From: Pratylenchus scribneri
Taxonomy: Eukaryota > Nematoda > Chromadorea > Rhabditida > Pratylenchidae
Assembly: GCA_030063045.1 (NCBI GenBank)
Contig: JAQSEB010000020.1
Coordinates: 1,798,001 to 1,862,000, forward strand
Reading direction: 5' to 3'
Length of the DNA: 64,000 nt
The notes beneath the pieces are model-generated. The model ran no database searches. It was not told where the DNA came from and saw only the letters and a program-made list of their open reading frames with translations. Made by a program: the position numbers and the translations under genes. Position 1 is the first letter of the stretch. Every line of letters begins with the position of its first letter. This document shows, piece after piece, positions 35,680-48,566 of the stretch.

Positions 35680-38600
35680 TCAATATGCCTTGCAACAATT
35701 GTAATTCTCGCTTGCTTCTCCTATAGTTCAGAAAATGGGTTATTTGGGATTTTGGCATTTTTGTTAGCCTGTTATGAAGCAATAGCTTTTGGGCGGACAA
35801 TTGGGGGTCATTCCATTGCAAACGAGCAATTGGCCGGTGGATGGGTCCGTTGTGGGGACATTCCCAGGTGGACAAACACCCGTGGACCCTTCTGGGGCCA
35901 ATGGACGATTGATGTTTGAGGAAGAGGATGAAGGGCCACCAATTGATGATGATTTACGCAATGGTGGACCACTAATCCTTGGTCTTTGATTGTTGGATCG
36001 AGTTTGAGGGGAAGAATTGGAATCGGATTCTGCTAATTTAATTGGTTAAATGTTAAATTAGGAAATTAATTGGAATTGAATGGAAAATAGTTTAGTCAAA
36101 TATTCATAAAAATTTACCGCCTCCTTCACTTCTTTCCCCTGGTTCATTATCGCTTTGTACAGTTTCACTTTCTGCTGCCAATTTCACCGGCGGCAATGCT
36201 TCAGTGGGCGGTGGAACCATTCCCGAACTTCGTTGCTCTTTCCCATTATTCTCTCCCTCCTTCACACATTTTGACCCCTCCAGCACAAATCCATTTTGGC
36301 AAAGGCAATGTCCATCCGTGCATCTAATTTGAATTAAAAATTTCCATAAAATTTCAATTTAATTATCCAACATTGAATTTCCAGTGCAATTTGTTTCGGC
36401 ATTGCATTTTTGCCCCGGCTTTGCATTGTTTCCTTTCATTTCCGTCGATTGAATACAAATGTGATTCCGAAGGATGGGTTTTCGTGGAGGACATTCACAA
36501 ATCTAAAAAGTGGCCAAAATTAGTTCTTATAAATACAAAAATGATGCCCACTTTTGTTTGCCTCTGGCAAATTGAACCTCCGGTACAAATTTCGCCATTT
36601 TCACAGCTTTCCGATGGACGGGAATATGGTCGTCCTTAATTTTGGGGGAATTGGTGATTATTCAATTTGAATGGGGAAATGGTCAAAACAACGTTGTGGT
36701 GCCCTTCTTGGGCCTTTAATGTTGGTCAAATTGAGGGGAATGGAATTATTAATATTTGGGAGGCAATTTTCTTTGTTAGCCATGGATTTATTGCTGCAAT
36801 TCATCATTTGGGCCGGTAATGTTGATGTCGATGGAGGATCAACAATTGCGGAGAAATTTAGCTGATTAGCGATTAGTGGAGGAATTGGGGTCGAAGATGG
36901 GTTGAATATGAATTGAGAGGGCAATGGCGATTTGGGAATAACGTTTGGTGGTGGCAAAGGCAACGAAGATTTGTTAGATTCTGTTTAAGTTGAATGGAAA
37001 TTGTTAGCGGAATTTGGCAATGAATTAATCCATTTGTGATTATAAACTGAACTGATTGGGGCTGGTGCCGTTTGAGTGCCAATTTCATTGGCTGATCTCA
37101 AATCTTTGTTGCCAATTGTTGTGGCCATTTCCTCCTCTTCAACTTTTCTTTGTTCGAATGTCTCACAATTTCCGCCTAAAGGTGATGGCCTAGTTCCCGC
37201 CGGACAGAGGCAAATTCCCTCAACACAAGATGAACCACCAGTGCAAATATCCAATGGTCCTTTAGGGCAAAATATCAAATTGAAAAAATCTTTCCCATTT
37301 AATTTTTCAAATTTGAATACCGTATTCCCTTTATTAATGACCTCGGAGCTACTATTTTTCAGAGAAAATCCAAGAGTGGCTATTACTTCTTAAAGGGGTA
37401 GTCTTCTACTAGAGAGAGGAGGGGAGTAATAAATGAAATAGGATATTCCTTCCAAAAAAGGGGGAAATAGATAGATTAGAAGATCACCGACTGACCGCAT
37501 TGTTTTCCAGGAATTGCCAATTTTTGGCTGATTGGTGTTGTTCGGGTTGGTGGCGCATTTTGGACATGGCCTCCCATTGAATTACTGTTCAATGTTTCGG
37601 ATTGGAATGGGCCCTTTTCAATTTATTAGAGGGAAATTCAATGAAATTCTCCCTTTCCCTACTTTGATTGGACCGGTTGAATGTTGGCATTTTCCATCAG
37701 AGGATTTTGTGCAATTTTGATCAGGCAAAATTCGATCCGATGATTTTGTTTGATCTGATAAAATAAATGAAAATTTAAATCGAATTTCATGTCATTGAGA
37801 TTTTTGTTAATTTGGGAAAATTCACAGCAAAAAAAGAGATTAAATAAAGGGAAAAAGTGCGAAAAGAATTATCAATTAATTAATTAGCTAAAATTGAATT
37901 AAATTGCCCTAATTATTTTCCCTTTTAGACCTGCTCGAATATGCCTTTTCCCTCTTTGGCATTTATACAATGTTTTATTGGCACAATCATTTCTGCTTAA
38001 ATTCAGCATTTTTCCATCTTCATTCATCGCAAATTCTGACATTGAATTTGAATCCATAATTTTACATTAATATTCTCATCAATTTCCTTTGCCAACCTTT
38101 CTCCTCCCCATTCTTTTCCAATTTAATATCCACGCATTCAGTCGTGCCATTCACAAATGCCAATTTTTGTCCCTTAAAAATGCATTGGCATTTGCCAAAA
38201 AAGCATTCAGCCCTGGGGCCACATTGGGAAAATGCATCGCAAAAAGTGCCCGGCAAAATTGGGCCAACCGATTCGCCCAAGGCATAATCAAATTCAATGT
38301 TGTCCTCTGATTCCTTTCCTTCCATTTCATTCTCCCTTTTTAAATGTGTTGATAATGGCAATGGTTTTTCCAGCGATATTCGAATGCAAACACAACGACC
38401 CTAAATTTGAGAAGGGAATTCAAAAATTTAAATTCAATTAATTCATTAACTTGATGGCATCCTAAAATTGGTGGACAATCCAAATCAAAGTGGCATTCCT
38501 GTTGCTGCCATTGTTCTGCCCAATTTTTGGCCTCATTTGTGGCCATTGCCTGGGCCAATGACAATCCATTGCAAAGACATTCACCATCACGGCATTTTGC

Positions 38601-41600
38601 CCCAGGTGGGCAATCAATCTCTGATTGACACCATTTGGCCTCCATCAATTTTTGTGGATGTCGTCGAATTGTTCTGACTGATGAGATCATTTCACCGGGC
38701 AAATGGACTCGCTGGCATCGACCATTCAATGCCAACATGTCCCGTTGGAAACATTGGCATTGGCCATCCTTGCACCAGGAATTGGCCGAACAAAAATGGG
38801 CACTCTTTAATTGGCGAATATTTCCTCCCTGAAGGGCAAAAACACATACCGCAACGCATTCTTCGCCCGGGAATCGAATTCTTTCTTCCGGCACACAAAT
38901 TGATGAATATAATTGGGCATAACCCGGAATGCAAGTGCACCGTCTGGTTGGGAAGGCGCAATATGCCTTCGACACTCCACGGCAATCTTTGTCCGAATGG
39001 CAAATCTATTAGGGTGGAATTGGCACTAAAAATGGCAAAAAAAAGGCACTGACTTCTCCAAGTGGTACCAAAATATGTGAAATTGGCATTTGCGTTGTAG
39101 TAAAATGGGCCACTGACATTGTGGTCGTTGCCATTTCAGCCGAATTTGGTGGCATTTCCGTGAACATTATTCCTTCTTCCCCTTCGCCTCCTCTTTCTAT
39201 GGCTACTTTTTGACGTTTCCTTTTCTTCTCCCTTTGAGCCAATTTGGCCATCATTTTTCGGCCTCGATGGCATTTCCCTTGACGAACTTTCCACCCAACT
39301 GGACAAACGCATGCATCCAATCCGGGGGCACAAACCGCCCCATCCGCGCAGAATTCCCCGTGGGCGCATGATTCACCGGGTAATGCAATTTGGACACAAA
39401 TTCCGGCTAAAATTGATTTGAATATTTTAATTGAATTTAAATGGGACCAATTGGTTTTTGTCCCTCTGCGCATTGGCAAATCCCTTTTGGCCCACAAAAT
39501 GCACCAAAATCACAAATGGACGGTTGGGGACAATGCGAGCCAATCTACAAAAATAGAATGACCAAAATGAATTAAGCAAGGGAATTGACTGGTAAAATGC
39601 GCATTTCCGGGTTGCGAGGAACACATTCCCCTTCAATGAAGATTGAGCCTGGGGCACATTGACAAAATGGACCCAAAATTGGAGAAAATTTAATATAAAA
39701 TTGTGGGCGAAGGACTGACCCAATTTTTGAACGGTATTTAGGGCAGATGATCGAATGCAATTTGCCCCATGAATACATGGACCATTGGCACAACTTTCCC
39801 ATGGTTTATGCGGCTCACGGCCATGGAATTTCATTGGAGAATGCGAAATTGGCGGAAGGGAAGTCTAAAATTACAGTAAAATTGGTCATTTTTGAATTCA
39901 TTTTAACAATTTCCATTGTTGTTTTATTTGTGTTTCCTTTTTCCACTATTCCCAGTGCGCACATTCCGCCCTTTTCCACATGAATTCCATCCGGGCATTG
40001 GCACCTGAGAATTGTCGGTAAAAATGAACAAAATTGGTGGGAATTGACCATCCGGCCAAACAAATTGAATTGCCCAAACAAATTCGAGCATTATTGCCGC
40101 AGAATTCGCCGGGCATTGCAATTCCCTCCTTCCTTTGACTTGGCATTCGAATCTTCATTAAAAAGAATACAAAATACCCTTCTCCTTGAATTGTTTCCAA
40201 CCTTTCCTCCCCTTCCTTTGCCAGCCGATGTTCTCATCAACAATTCCCTTTTCTCCTCTAAACTCATTATTTTTGTGCCCTTTGCTTTATTCATTCTTCC
40301 CGCATCCTCATTTGCCATTTCCGGTGCAAATTGTGGGCCAAATTCGAAGAGGGGAATATCACCGCCAATTTCTCCATCATTTTGTGGCCCAAAATGGGTT
40401 ATTCCATTGCTAAATGGCCATCCCAGTCCAATTGCCGCTTCTGCCAATGTATTCCCCATTTGTTGTTGATCATTTTGCCAGGGTTGTTCCCTCCATCCAT
40501 TTTCAATAATTCCTCCTCCATTTGTGCCCCCCATTTTGGCCATCCTCAACCCAAATGGACTATTCACTTCCATTTTCACATTGTTGTTTATTGTTTGGCC
40601 AATTCCCTGTTTCCTCAATAAAATTGCCATCAAATTTGGATCCACATATGCTTTTGGGTCATCGACGACTGGACGTGCCGGGGGAAGGCAAAATCCACCA
40701 ATCGGTTCATGCCCAGATTTGCATACACAATAACCATTGTCACAGAAACCATTTTTATGACAATTTGAACTGCTCAAACCTAATTTAAAAGGAATAACTA
40801 ATTCATTCTTATATTGCCTTCTTACATTCCACTCCTCGAGGACGACGGGCTGCAATGCATGCGCCCTGGAAATTTTGATAAAACAAAATATAATCCCCTT
40901 TTTCAACTTGATTCTTCTCCAAGCCAACGGCACATTCACAAACTCCACTGAATGATCCACAAACGGAATTCCAAGCACAACTTTGGGCCTGGCTACAGTC
41001 TTCGCCAACAGTGGCCACCGGGCGAATCGGGCATCGATGCCGATGAAAAGCGAGGCGACTATCTTTCTGGGATTGTTGTGGTGGATTTGGGCTATCCGAT
41101 GAACAACGACAAATCTACAAAAGAATAATGATTGTGAAAAGAATGAACTGATAAGCCTTAAGCTTAAATGATGAATTAATTGTGAATTCATAAAGAAATA
41201 ATTTAAAAAATTGTAACGAATTTCTGACCCCATCGATGCAAAATCCATGGGCATTGCATTGTTCCTAAAATTGGGCATAAATGGTGAATGAAAATAAATG
41301 GATGGGGGAACATTGATGAAGCATGGTTCGCCCAATCCAACTTTGGCAATTTGGCAAAATCCATCGAGTGGCCGGAATCCTGGTCGACAAACACAGATGC
41401 CACCCAAACACAATGCCCCACCATGGCAAAGATGATTTGAGGTGCAGGAATGACCGGGAATACCGACACTTGGATTTTCGGTTGTGGCAAATATTTGGGC
41501 GGTCAATTGGGGTGAAGGGGTTGGGGTCGAATCGATGGAAGGGATGGGCGGTGATGTGACCAGACAAGATGAACTGTGAATTGGACCATTAAAAGTAGAA

Positions 41601-44600
41601 ATTGGCCGGACAAACCCTTCGCATCCTTTCCCTCCATTCATTTCTACAGTCAATGGCGGATTTTTGGCCCCAATTTTTCTGGCTTGAACCAACGGTGCCA
41701 AAAGGGATCGAAGCATTTCTTGATCCACAAAAAAGCTCATTTGATTGGCTGTCAAAATTTGATTGAATTTTCCATCCTCGGCTGCTGCGGCCAATGCCGC
41801 CGGAATTGTGTAAATGAATTTTGGAATTGGCTGAAGGGGAATGAATGAAGTGGAGGCCGATGGATCCGAAAAATCCGCCTCTGAATGTGCAGGCATTGCT
41901 TCCGGCTTTGGTGAAGGAGTGGATGGCATTATTCGAATGGATTTGATGCATCTTTTTTCACTGCTTGAATCAATTCGATGTCCTCTAAAATGAGATGAAA
42001 ATGCCAAAATTTTATGAATTTTATTTTGCCTGGGGCATTGGCATTTTCCACGAACACATCGGGCACGGCCATGGCATTGTTGCTTTGGGGCACATAGTCC
42101 CCCCGGGGGAACCGTTTTGAGCACATCGGAATTGGCGCATTCATGCCCAACAATGACGAGTCCATAAAGGCAAACACAAATTCCATAAAAACAATGCGAT
42201 TCGCCTACACAATCCAACCCTTTTTGGGTATCACAACGGCCACCAGGCAACACCTAATAAATATGAAAAGAAGAATATTCGCTTTAGAATTTGTTGTGAA
42301 GATTCAAATAAAAATGTCTTAATTTTACATTGCTAACTTCATGGATTGTTTTCCTGCAAACGCCATTCACGATTGTCTCGCCCTTTTGACATCGACAAAC
42401 TCCCCTCAAACATGTTGTTCTGTAAGGACATTCCAAGGAAAGGCGACACATTGCCCCGGGGGCCACAATTCGATTTGACACTGGATCTTGCATATTCTCA
42501 TCACCTCCAATTGTGGCCATTGGCTGTCCTTCTGATGATGGCTGAGGGCTGTCCATTACGGCAAAATCGGGTGAGAAAAGTGCAGATTGGGCTCGAAACT
42601 TTTCTGGACTCATTTTTGCCCTTGGAGGCAAACATTCATCACGGAATAGATTATGGCCTTAAAAATAATTTAAAGATGGAGGAGAATATTTGAATGGACC
42701 TTCGGGGCATTGGCAAATTCCATGTAAACATTTTGAGCCACCCAAACAAAGGGCGCCACCTTTGGTGCAAAGTTGGCCTGGACCAGGGGCCATCAAACGA
42801 TCCAATTTTTGGGAGGCCATTTCCATTCTTTCTTTAACACAATGGTGAGCCCCTTCGGACAAATATTCGCCCGGAACACAAGAACAACGACCAAATCTAC
42901 AAATTGAACCGCCGGTGCAGGCTTCACCATGTGAACATCTAAAATATAGGTCGAGGAATAAGGAGAAATTATATTTTCAAATAAATATGGTTTTAATTTC
43001 ATCATAAAAGTTGAAATAGTTTTGTTTTTTTTTCCAAATTTTTCAACGAAACTTTTAATACCATCTCAAATTCACCTTTGACCGGGTCGAGCAGTTACCA
43101 ATCGAACCAATCCACCTCCAGCAACATTATCCCCATTTTCATCCATTATTCCAACATCTTCCCCTGCAGGATCATCCTCCAATAATAATTTGTTGTTCCC
43201 ATTTTTATGCTCTTTTTTGATGATTTGTTTTAATTCCTCTGCTGATTTCTTCATACATCTCGTTCCATTGGCAACAATTATTTGATTGGGAGGACAAAGG
43301 CAAATCTTCAAAAAATAATTTTTGTTGGCATTTTCTTTTTGGCTCCCCGAATGTTTTGTATTTCATTTAATTCTCTGTTTTATTGTTTTAATTCCGCTTG
43401 TTTTATTGTTTTAATTCCGCTTGTTTTGTTTTGCACTAATTCCGCCTGTTTGAATTTGCACTAATTCCGCCTGTTTGAATTTGCACTAATTCCGCCTGTT
43501 TGAATTTGCACTAATTCCGCCTGTTTGAATTTGCACTAATTCCGCCTGTTTGAATTTGCACTAATTCCGCCTGTTTGAATTTGCACTAATTCCGCCTGTT
43601 TGAATTTGCACTAATTCCGCCTTTTTGAATTTGCACTAATTCCGCCTTTTTGAATTTGCACTAATTCCGCCTGTTTGAATTTGCACTAATTCCGCCTGTT
43701 TGAATTTGCACTAATTCCGCCTGTTTGAATTTGCACTAATTCCGCCTTTTTGAATTTGCACTAATTCCGCCTGTTTGAATTTGCACTAATTCCGCCTTTT
43801 TGAATTTGCACTAATTCCGCCTGTTTGAAATTGCACTAATTCCGTATGTTTTGTTTTTGCACTATTTTAGGCTATTTTGATTTTTTCCTTATTTAAATTT
43901 TGAATTTATTTTGCGAAATTATATGTATTTCAGTAATCGGAAAATTTTTCTATGGAAATTGTTGGCAAATTATCCAAAGTTTTATATCCCAAAACATTGT
44001 CGTCTCTCCAATTTTTACCTGCCCAAATCCGCATTTACTCCCTCCAACGCATTTTTCTCCACTTTCACAATTCTGCCCTGGCAATGCCTCGGCTCGTACG
44101 CATTTCTTCTTTTCCCCCTCCAATTTCAGTCCGATTCGGCATCGGCAAATGCCAAGTCGACATTCGGAATGGCCTCCACAAAATTGGCCAACCGAACATC
44201 TACCACCTGGCATTTGGCGGCAACGGGCCATTTCCAAATCTGGCATGGCCCCATCCGTACATGTGCAATTTGAGTTGTGGCATTTTGAACCGCCAATGCA
44301 TCTATCCAATCCATTTCGGCATTGAGCACCGATTTGTCGGAATGTTGGCGACAAATTACACTGAAAATTGCAATAATTTGATTAAGATTGGTATTCACCT
44401 TCCCATTTGGGCATTTGCATTTTCCATCCTCACAAAATGTTCCATTCAAGCAAATATGCCCAGGGGAGCATGGTTCCCCTTCCATTCGATGACCATGAGG
44501 TAATTCTTCATACGGTATCCTTTTTCTTGTTATTTCCTCCTTTTTCGCGTCCATTTTGATGTTCGCTATTTCCCTTCTTTCCCTTCGACCAAATGTTGAA

Positions 44601-47463
44601 AAAGTTGAATTAGTTTTTCTGCTGATTATTCCATCTAATGCCGCTTTTCTCAGCATTGAAAGTGCGGCAAATATTTGTTCAATTCCATTCATTTTTGTCA
44701 TTATTTTCTTTGTTGTTGATTCAATTTTGCCAATTTCCGTTCCATTTTTCATTTCTCCATCATTTTGAAGGAATTCATTGCCAAATTTGCCACCAAAATT
44801 CTCCAAATGAACACAATTCCCAGCCAATCTTGTTTGCTCTTTTCCACAAAATTCACAACGACCTTCTGCTGAACAATGAGTTCCCTTTGGGCAATCAAAA
44901 TGATGGCCACATTCTCTTTTCATCATTGACATTGTTTCCTCCCTTCTTTGGATGCATTGTTTCTGGAAAAGGCTCAATGGAGGATTGCAAATACAACGGC
45001 CTTCGAAACAATATGAATCGGCAGAACAAATTGGCATTAGCCGTGAAATGTTGCAGGCCTCACCCGGCCATGCAATTGCTTCAAATTTTAATACAAAAAT
45101 TGGGTAAGGCAATTATTTGGGTGTTGGGAGAAATATAGTAGGGAATAAATATTTTTGTGCATAAAACACAGCAAAATGGGAATAGTGAAATGGGACTGAC
45201 CCGGAATGCAAGTTTGATCAATGGCGGTTGAACCAGGTGGACAAATGCATTGGCCACCATTGACGCAACGGGCACCTGCATAGGCGGCACTGCACTACAA
45301 TTAAAAAGGGAATCATATTTGTCAATGCCAATAATTCCTAATAAGGTTATTTTCTATTCATCCTACTGTACCCCCACTTTTGTCTAATCACCCCTTCACC
45401 ATATCAATCAAATATTGCTTCAATCTGCTTTATAAACCCACCCTTTTTTTTATCTATATGCTTTTTAGGTTTCACATTTTTATCACATTTTCCGCACAAT
45501 AAATAAAGATTAATTTAAAGTCGAATGTGTTCCTTTATCCCGTTCATTGGGCCACTGGGGAGCTTAGGCCTCCGGCGAATGCCCGGGGCTAGAACCTAGG
45601 CCCAACTCTCGTCCCAAACAACTTTAGCCCTAGATCCCTAAATATAGGACTTATAATATTGGAATAATTAAAATGAGGTAATGGCTTAATTCAATTTTTA
45701 CCTGAAGATCGGTTTCACATCCCCTCTGACCAGGATAAATAACTAAAAATGAGAGAAAATATTTTTGATATTTATGGATCATTTTCATTGCCTTTTTCGC
45801 AATGTTGATTCACATTAACATGGGTGGAAAGACATTGACAGGTTGGAGGCTGCGTATTTCCATTACAATAGGCACCAGACTATATATTTAAAATAAATTA
45901 ATAATAAAAATCAAATAAATTACAGCGCAATCTGCATTCAATGAACATTTTTCGCCAACATTTGCCTCTTTTTGCCTTTGCCTTGCTTTGGCCACTTCTC
46001 CAGCTGTATTTGTTTTCTCAGCCGAACCAATTGGAATCTAATTGCGAATAAAAATGAATTTAATTTAATTTAAATATTTTGTACCATAATTGGTGAAATG
46101 CTGCTACTTTCCCTGCTCCCATCCACACACCATCCTCCATGTAAATCCGTCCCTTGGGGACAAACACAAATTGGAATTCGTTGATTGCACACTGATCCTC
46201 TTATGCAAATTTGTCCTGCATTGCATGGCTCACCTGGCCCTAAATTAGTCCAAAATTGAATCCAATTCATTCTTTCCTTTTTTGCCCACCAGCTTCCTTT
46301 GCCGATTGCCCACTCATCGTAATCATTTGACAATGGCCATCCTTTTCCAACATTGGTGGCACACATTGGCAACGGCCATTCCCGCAAATGGCACTTTGAT
46401 CGGCGCAGAATAGTCCCAAATATTCATTGCAATGTTCGCCAAGTGGAACTAAAGTTCATTTTTGAGGGAAAATGCCATCCATTTTCACCTTTGAAGAATC
46501 CGCCTTGTCCAATCATTTCCTTTGCCGTTTGGTCCCCGCCGCCCATTGTCGGCGATTTTATTGGAAGGCATTGGCCGTTGTGTTGTTCGGAATGGAGAGG
46601 GCAAGCGCAAATGGCCCCACCTCCAATTGATCGCATGCAAATTGAGCCGCCCCCACATTGTTGGCCTCTTTCACAATTAGAGCCAGGTGGAACTGTGGAC
46701 AAAGTTTTTAGGGAAAGGGAATTGAATTAATTTCGTGAATTACCTGAAATCTGAGAGATTGGCCCATATGGGGAGGTGGTGGGTCGAATTTGGGCTCGCC
46801 AAAATTGATGTTGGGGAGAGGAATTAATGGATTGTTGCTGGAGGGGAGAAAATGGAATTGGGGGATGGATTTTTGGCCTTACCTGCTGTTGGCTCATTGG
46901 ATAAATTTTGACGCAGGAAAGGGTTTCTACGTTATTATTTTGTTATTGGCAATAAAAAAACAATTTGACTCACCCAAAACGGCCACAGTGCCATATGGGC
47001 AAAGGCAACGTTGGTAGAGAGGATCGCATACGGTACCCCCAATACATTGTTCCCCGCGGGCACATGTACCATTTAGGATGGCTAATAAATGAAGGAATAT
47101 TCCCAAAATATTTGTTTCCAACCAATTTGGAGGATGTCATTGGCCTCGCGCACCATATTCGGTGGAAGGGAATTAGCCATGCATTGTTGACTGCTATACT
47201 CAAAATGCATGTCATTTGGGCAATAATGACGTTCCCAGAAGCCAATTGATGGGCTAGTGGCGAATGGCTTACAACTGAGGAAAGCTTGTCGATCGGTGGG
47301 ATCTTCGGAGAAAAGGATGGCACCCTCTCCTTCTTGGGGTGGTTTACAGGTTGAATTTATTGATGAATGAACTTTAAAATGGACATATTAAATTTGGAAA
47401 ACTAAACTGACCAAATGGAAGAAGGAAAAGAACAAAAAGCAGTAAATTGATTGAAAAATTCAT
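35680..47463 (-). CDS. Giant secreted EB-module repeat protein
   Basis: Start ATG at 47463 with signal peptide [19 protein letters not shown] count roughly 30 EB-type modules, each with the pattern PGxxC-x5-CxGGSxCxxGxCxCPxG. Examples are [57 protein letters not shown] and [20 protein letters not shown]. Exons hold one or a few modules, separated by short introns; one intron (43312-44018) contains satellite array 2 and splits a module. The 3' end has a lustrin-like Cys module ([36 protein letters not shown]) with the stop at 35680-35682, an AATAAA about 170 bp beyond, and then the NodB exons. C. elegans encodes similar EB plus deacetylase proteins of the extracellular matrix, so both parts may be one gene whose last junction I misread. 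The exact exon set between 36 and 43 kb is incomplete. Confidence 0.8.
43376..43860. repeat. Tandem array 2, 25-bp unit, inside an intron
   Basis: About 17 copies of the 25-bp form (core ttccgcctgtttgaatttg followed by cactaa), some with gcctttttg. Two or three degenerate TTTTATTG-type copies precede them. The array is in the same orientation as array 1. It sits within intron 43312-44018 of the EB-module gene, between GGSKCGFGQ and ICLCPPNQ of one module. Confidence 0.96.
45540..45660. other. Possible degenerate tRNA-like element
   Basis: In a long EB-gene intron the minus strand reads GGTTCTAGCCC (45596-45586), fitting the Pol III B-box pattern, within an unusually GC-rich patch. No clear A box or shared tail with the TRAPPC9 elements is visible, so this is only a candidate retroposon remnant. 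Confidence 0.3.
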
Positions 47464-47576
47464 TATTCTAATTCATTGACAATTTCAACACTGAAAATAT
47501 TCGAAAATTTACTTGGAATTGGGATGGTTATTTTTGGGAGAGGATGAGCAAAAAATGATGGAAAAATGTCAAGTAT

Positions 47577-48216
47577 TTGCGGAATTTGTTGATTATAATT
47601 GGTTTTGGTGGGCGAGAAGATTCCAAAAATGGCCAATTCAGTGAATCAAAAAAGAGGAAGAAGAAGCAAATTGGGTTGGAGTGGTTGGCGAAAATGATGA
47701 AAATGAATGTTTTTCGAGTGAATTCGGGAATTGAAAAGAAAGAGAGGATTTGGGTCGAGGCCCATCATTCATTGGTCCATCCGGTTGCTTCCAATGAAGA
47801 AGCTGGACATTTCCATTTGGCCATCAAAATAACATCGTTTTTTGATTTCATTTTGACCGAATATTTTGTGGGGCCAATTCCATGGAATTTCCCTCATCCC
47901 AATGAGAACAAAGGGGAAAATTGGGAGGGGAATCGGGCGAATTGGATGATGGAATGGACACTTAAGCCGAATGAGAGGAAAACGAACAAATTCAACAGCA
48001 AATCGAGTGGAGTGGCCGAAATGGCCACCGATCAATTTGAATGAATGAAAGCAGAGTTCAATGGGAATGACCACCACAATGTGATTTTGGATGGATGGCC
48101 AATCGTGAGCCACTTTCCAAACGAATTGGTGTGGGCCAAGGGAAAACGAATTGAATTTGAAGGGAGGGGGAAGTGGATAATTTTGAAGGAAATGAACAAA
48201 AATGGCATTATCTAAA
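47577..48216 (+). CDS. Hypothetical open frame with one in-frame TGA
   Basis: A plus-strand frame stays open from 47577 to a TGA at about 48042-48044. It resumes at once in the same frame with ATGAAAGCAG and runs to TAA at 48216. The first part includes RIWVEAHHSLVHPVASNEEA and FFDFILTEYFVGPIPWNFPH; the second includes HHNVILDGWPIVSHFPNELV and ends KEMNKNGII*. Together they give over 200 codons with balanced composition, unusual for AT-rich non-coding DNA here. I do not recognise the family. It could be two exons with an unusual intron, a decayed gene, or chance. It is head-to-head with the EB gene. Confidence 0.35.
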
Positions 48217-48566
48217 ATTATTGTATGGAAATTGAATAGATCAAAATATTCTAATTATTTAATAATAATTCCCTCGAATTTGTTCCATCCAATTAATTAA
48301 ACCAAAACCAATCCCTTCCATTCATTCATTCAATTAATCCAATTCATTATGTGTTCTTTAAAGGGTCATTCTTCAATGCATTTTTATTCATTTCATTGAT
48401 TGCCCTCCAATCCAATCCAATCCAAAGTCGAGAACCGGTGCAACAAATTTGCTGCGTGGCGCACAATTCTCCTTCACCCCAAATAATATTTTCGCCCTTC
48501 CAATCCAAATTCACAATCAAAATCCATTTCTTTCATTTTATTCTCAATAATTAATTCCACCCAAAA

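Noticed and set aside
48351..48554. Plus-strand small secreted Cys protein (FLFISLIALQSNPIQS then ICCVAHN)
   Set aside because: The frame has no ATG start, is short, and lies in the presumed promoter of the epimerase gene; likely chance.
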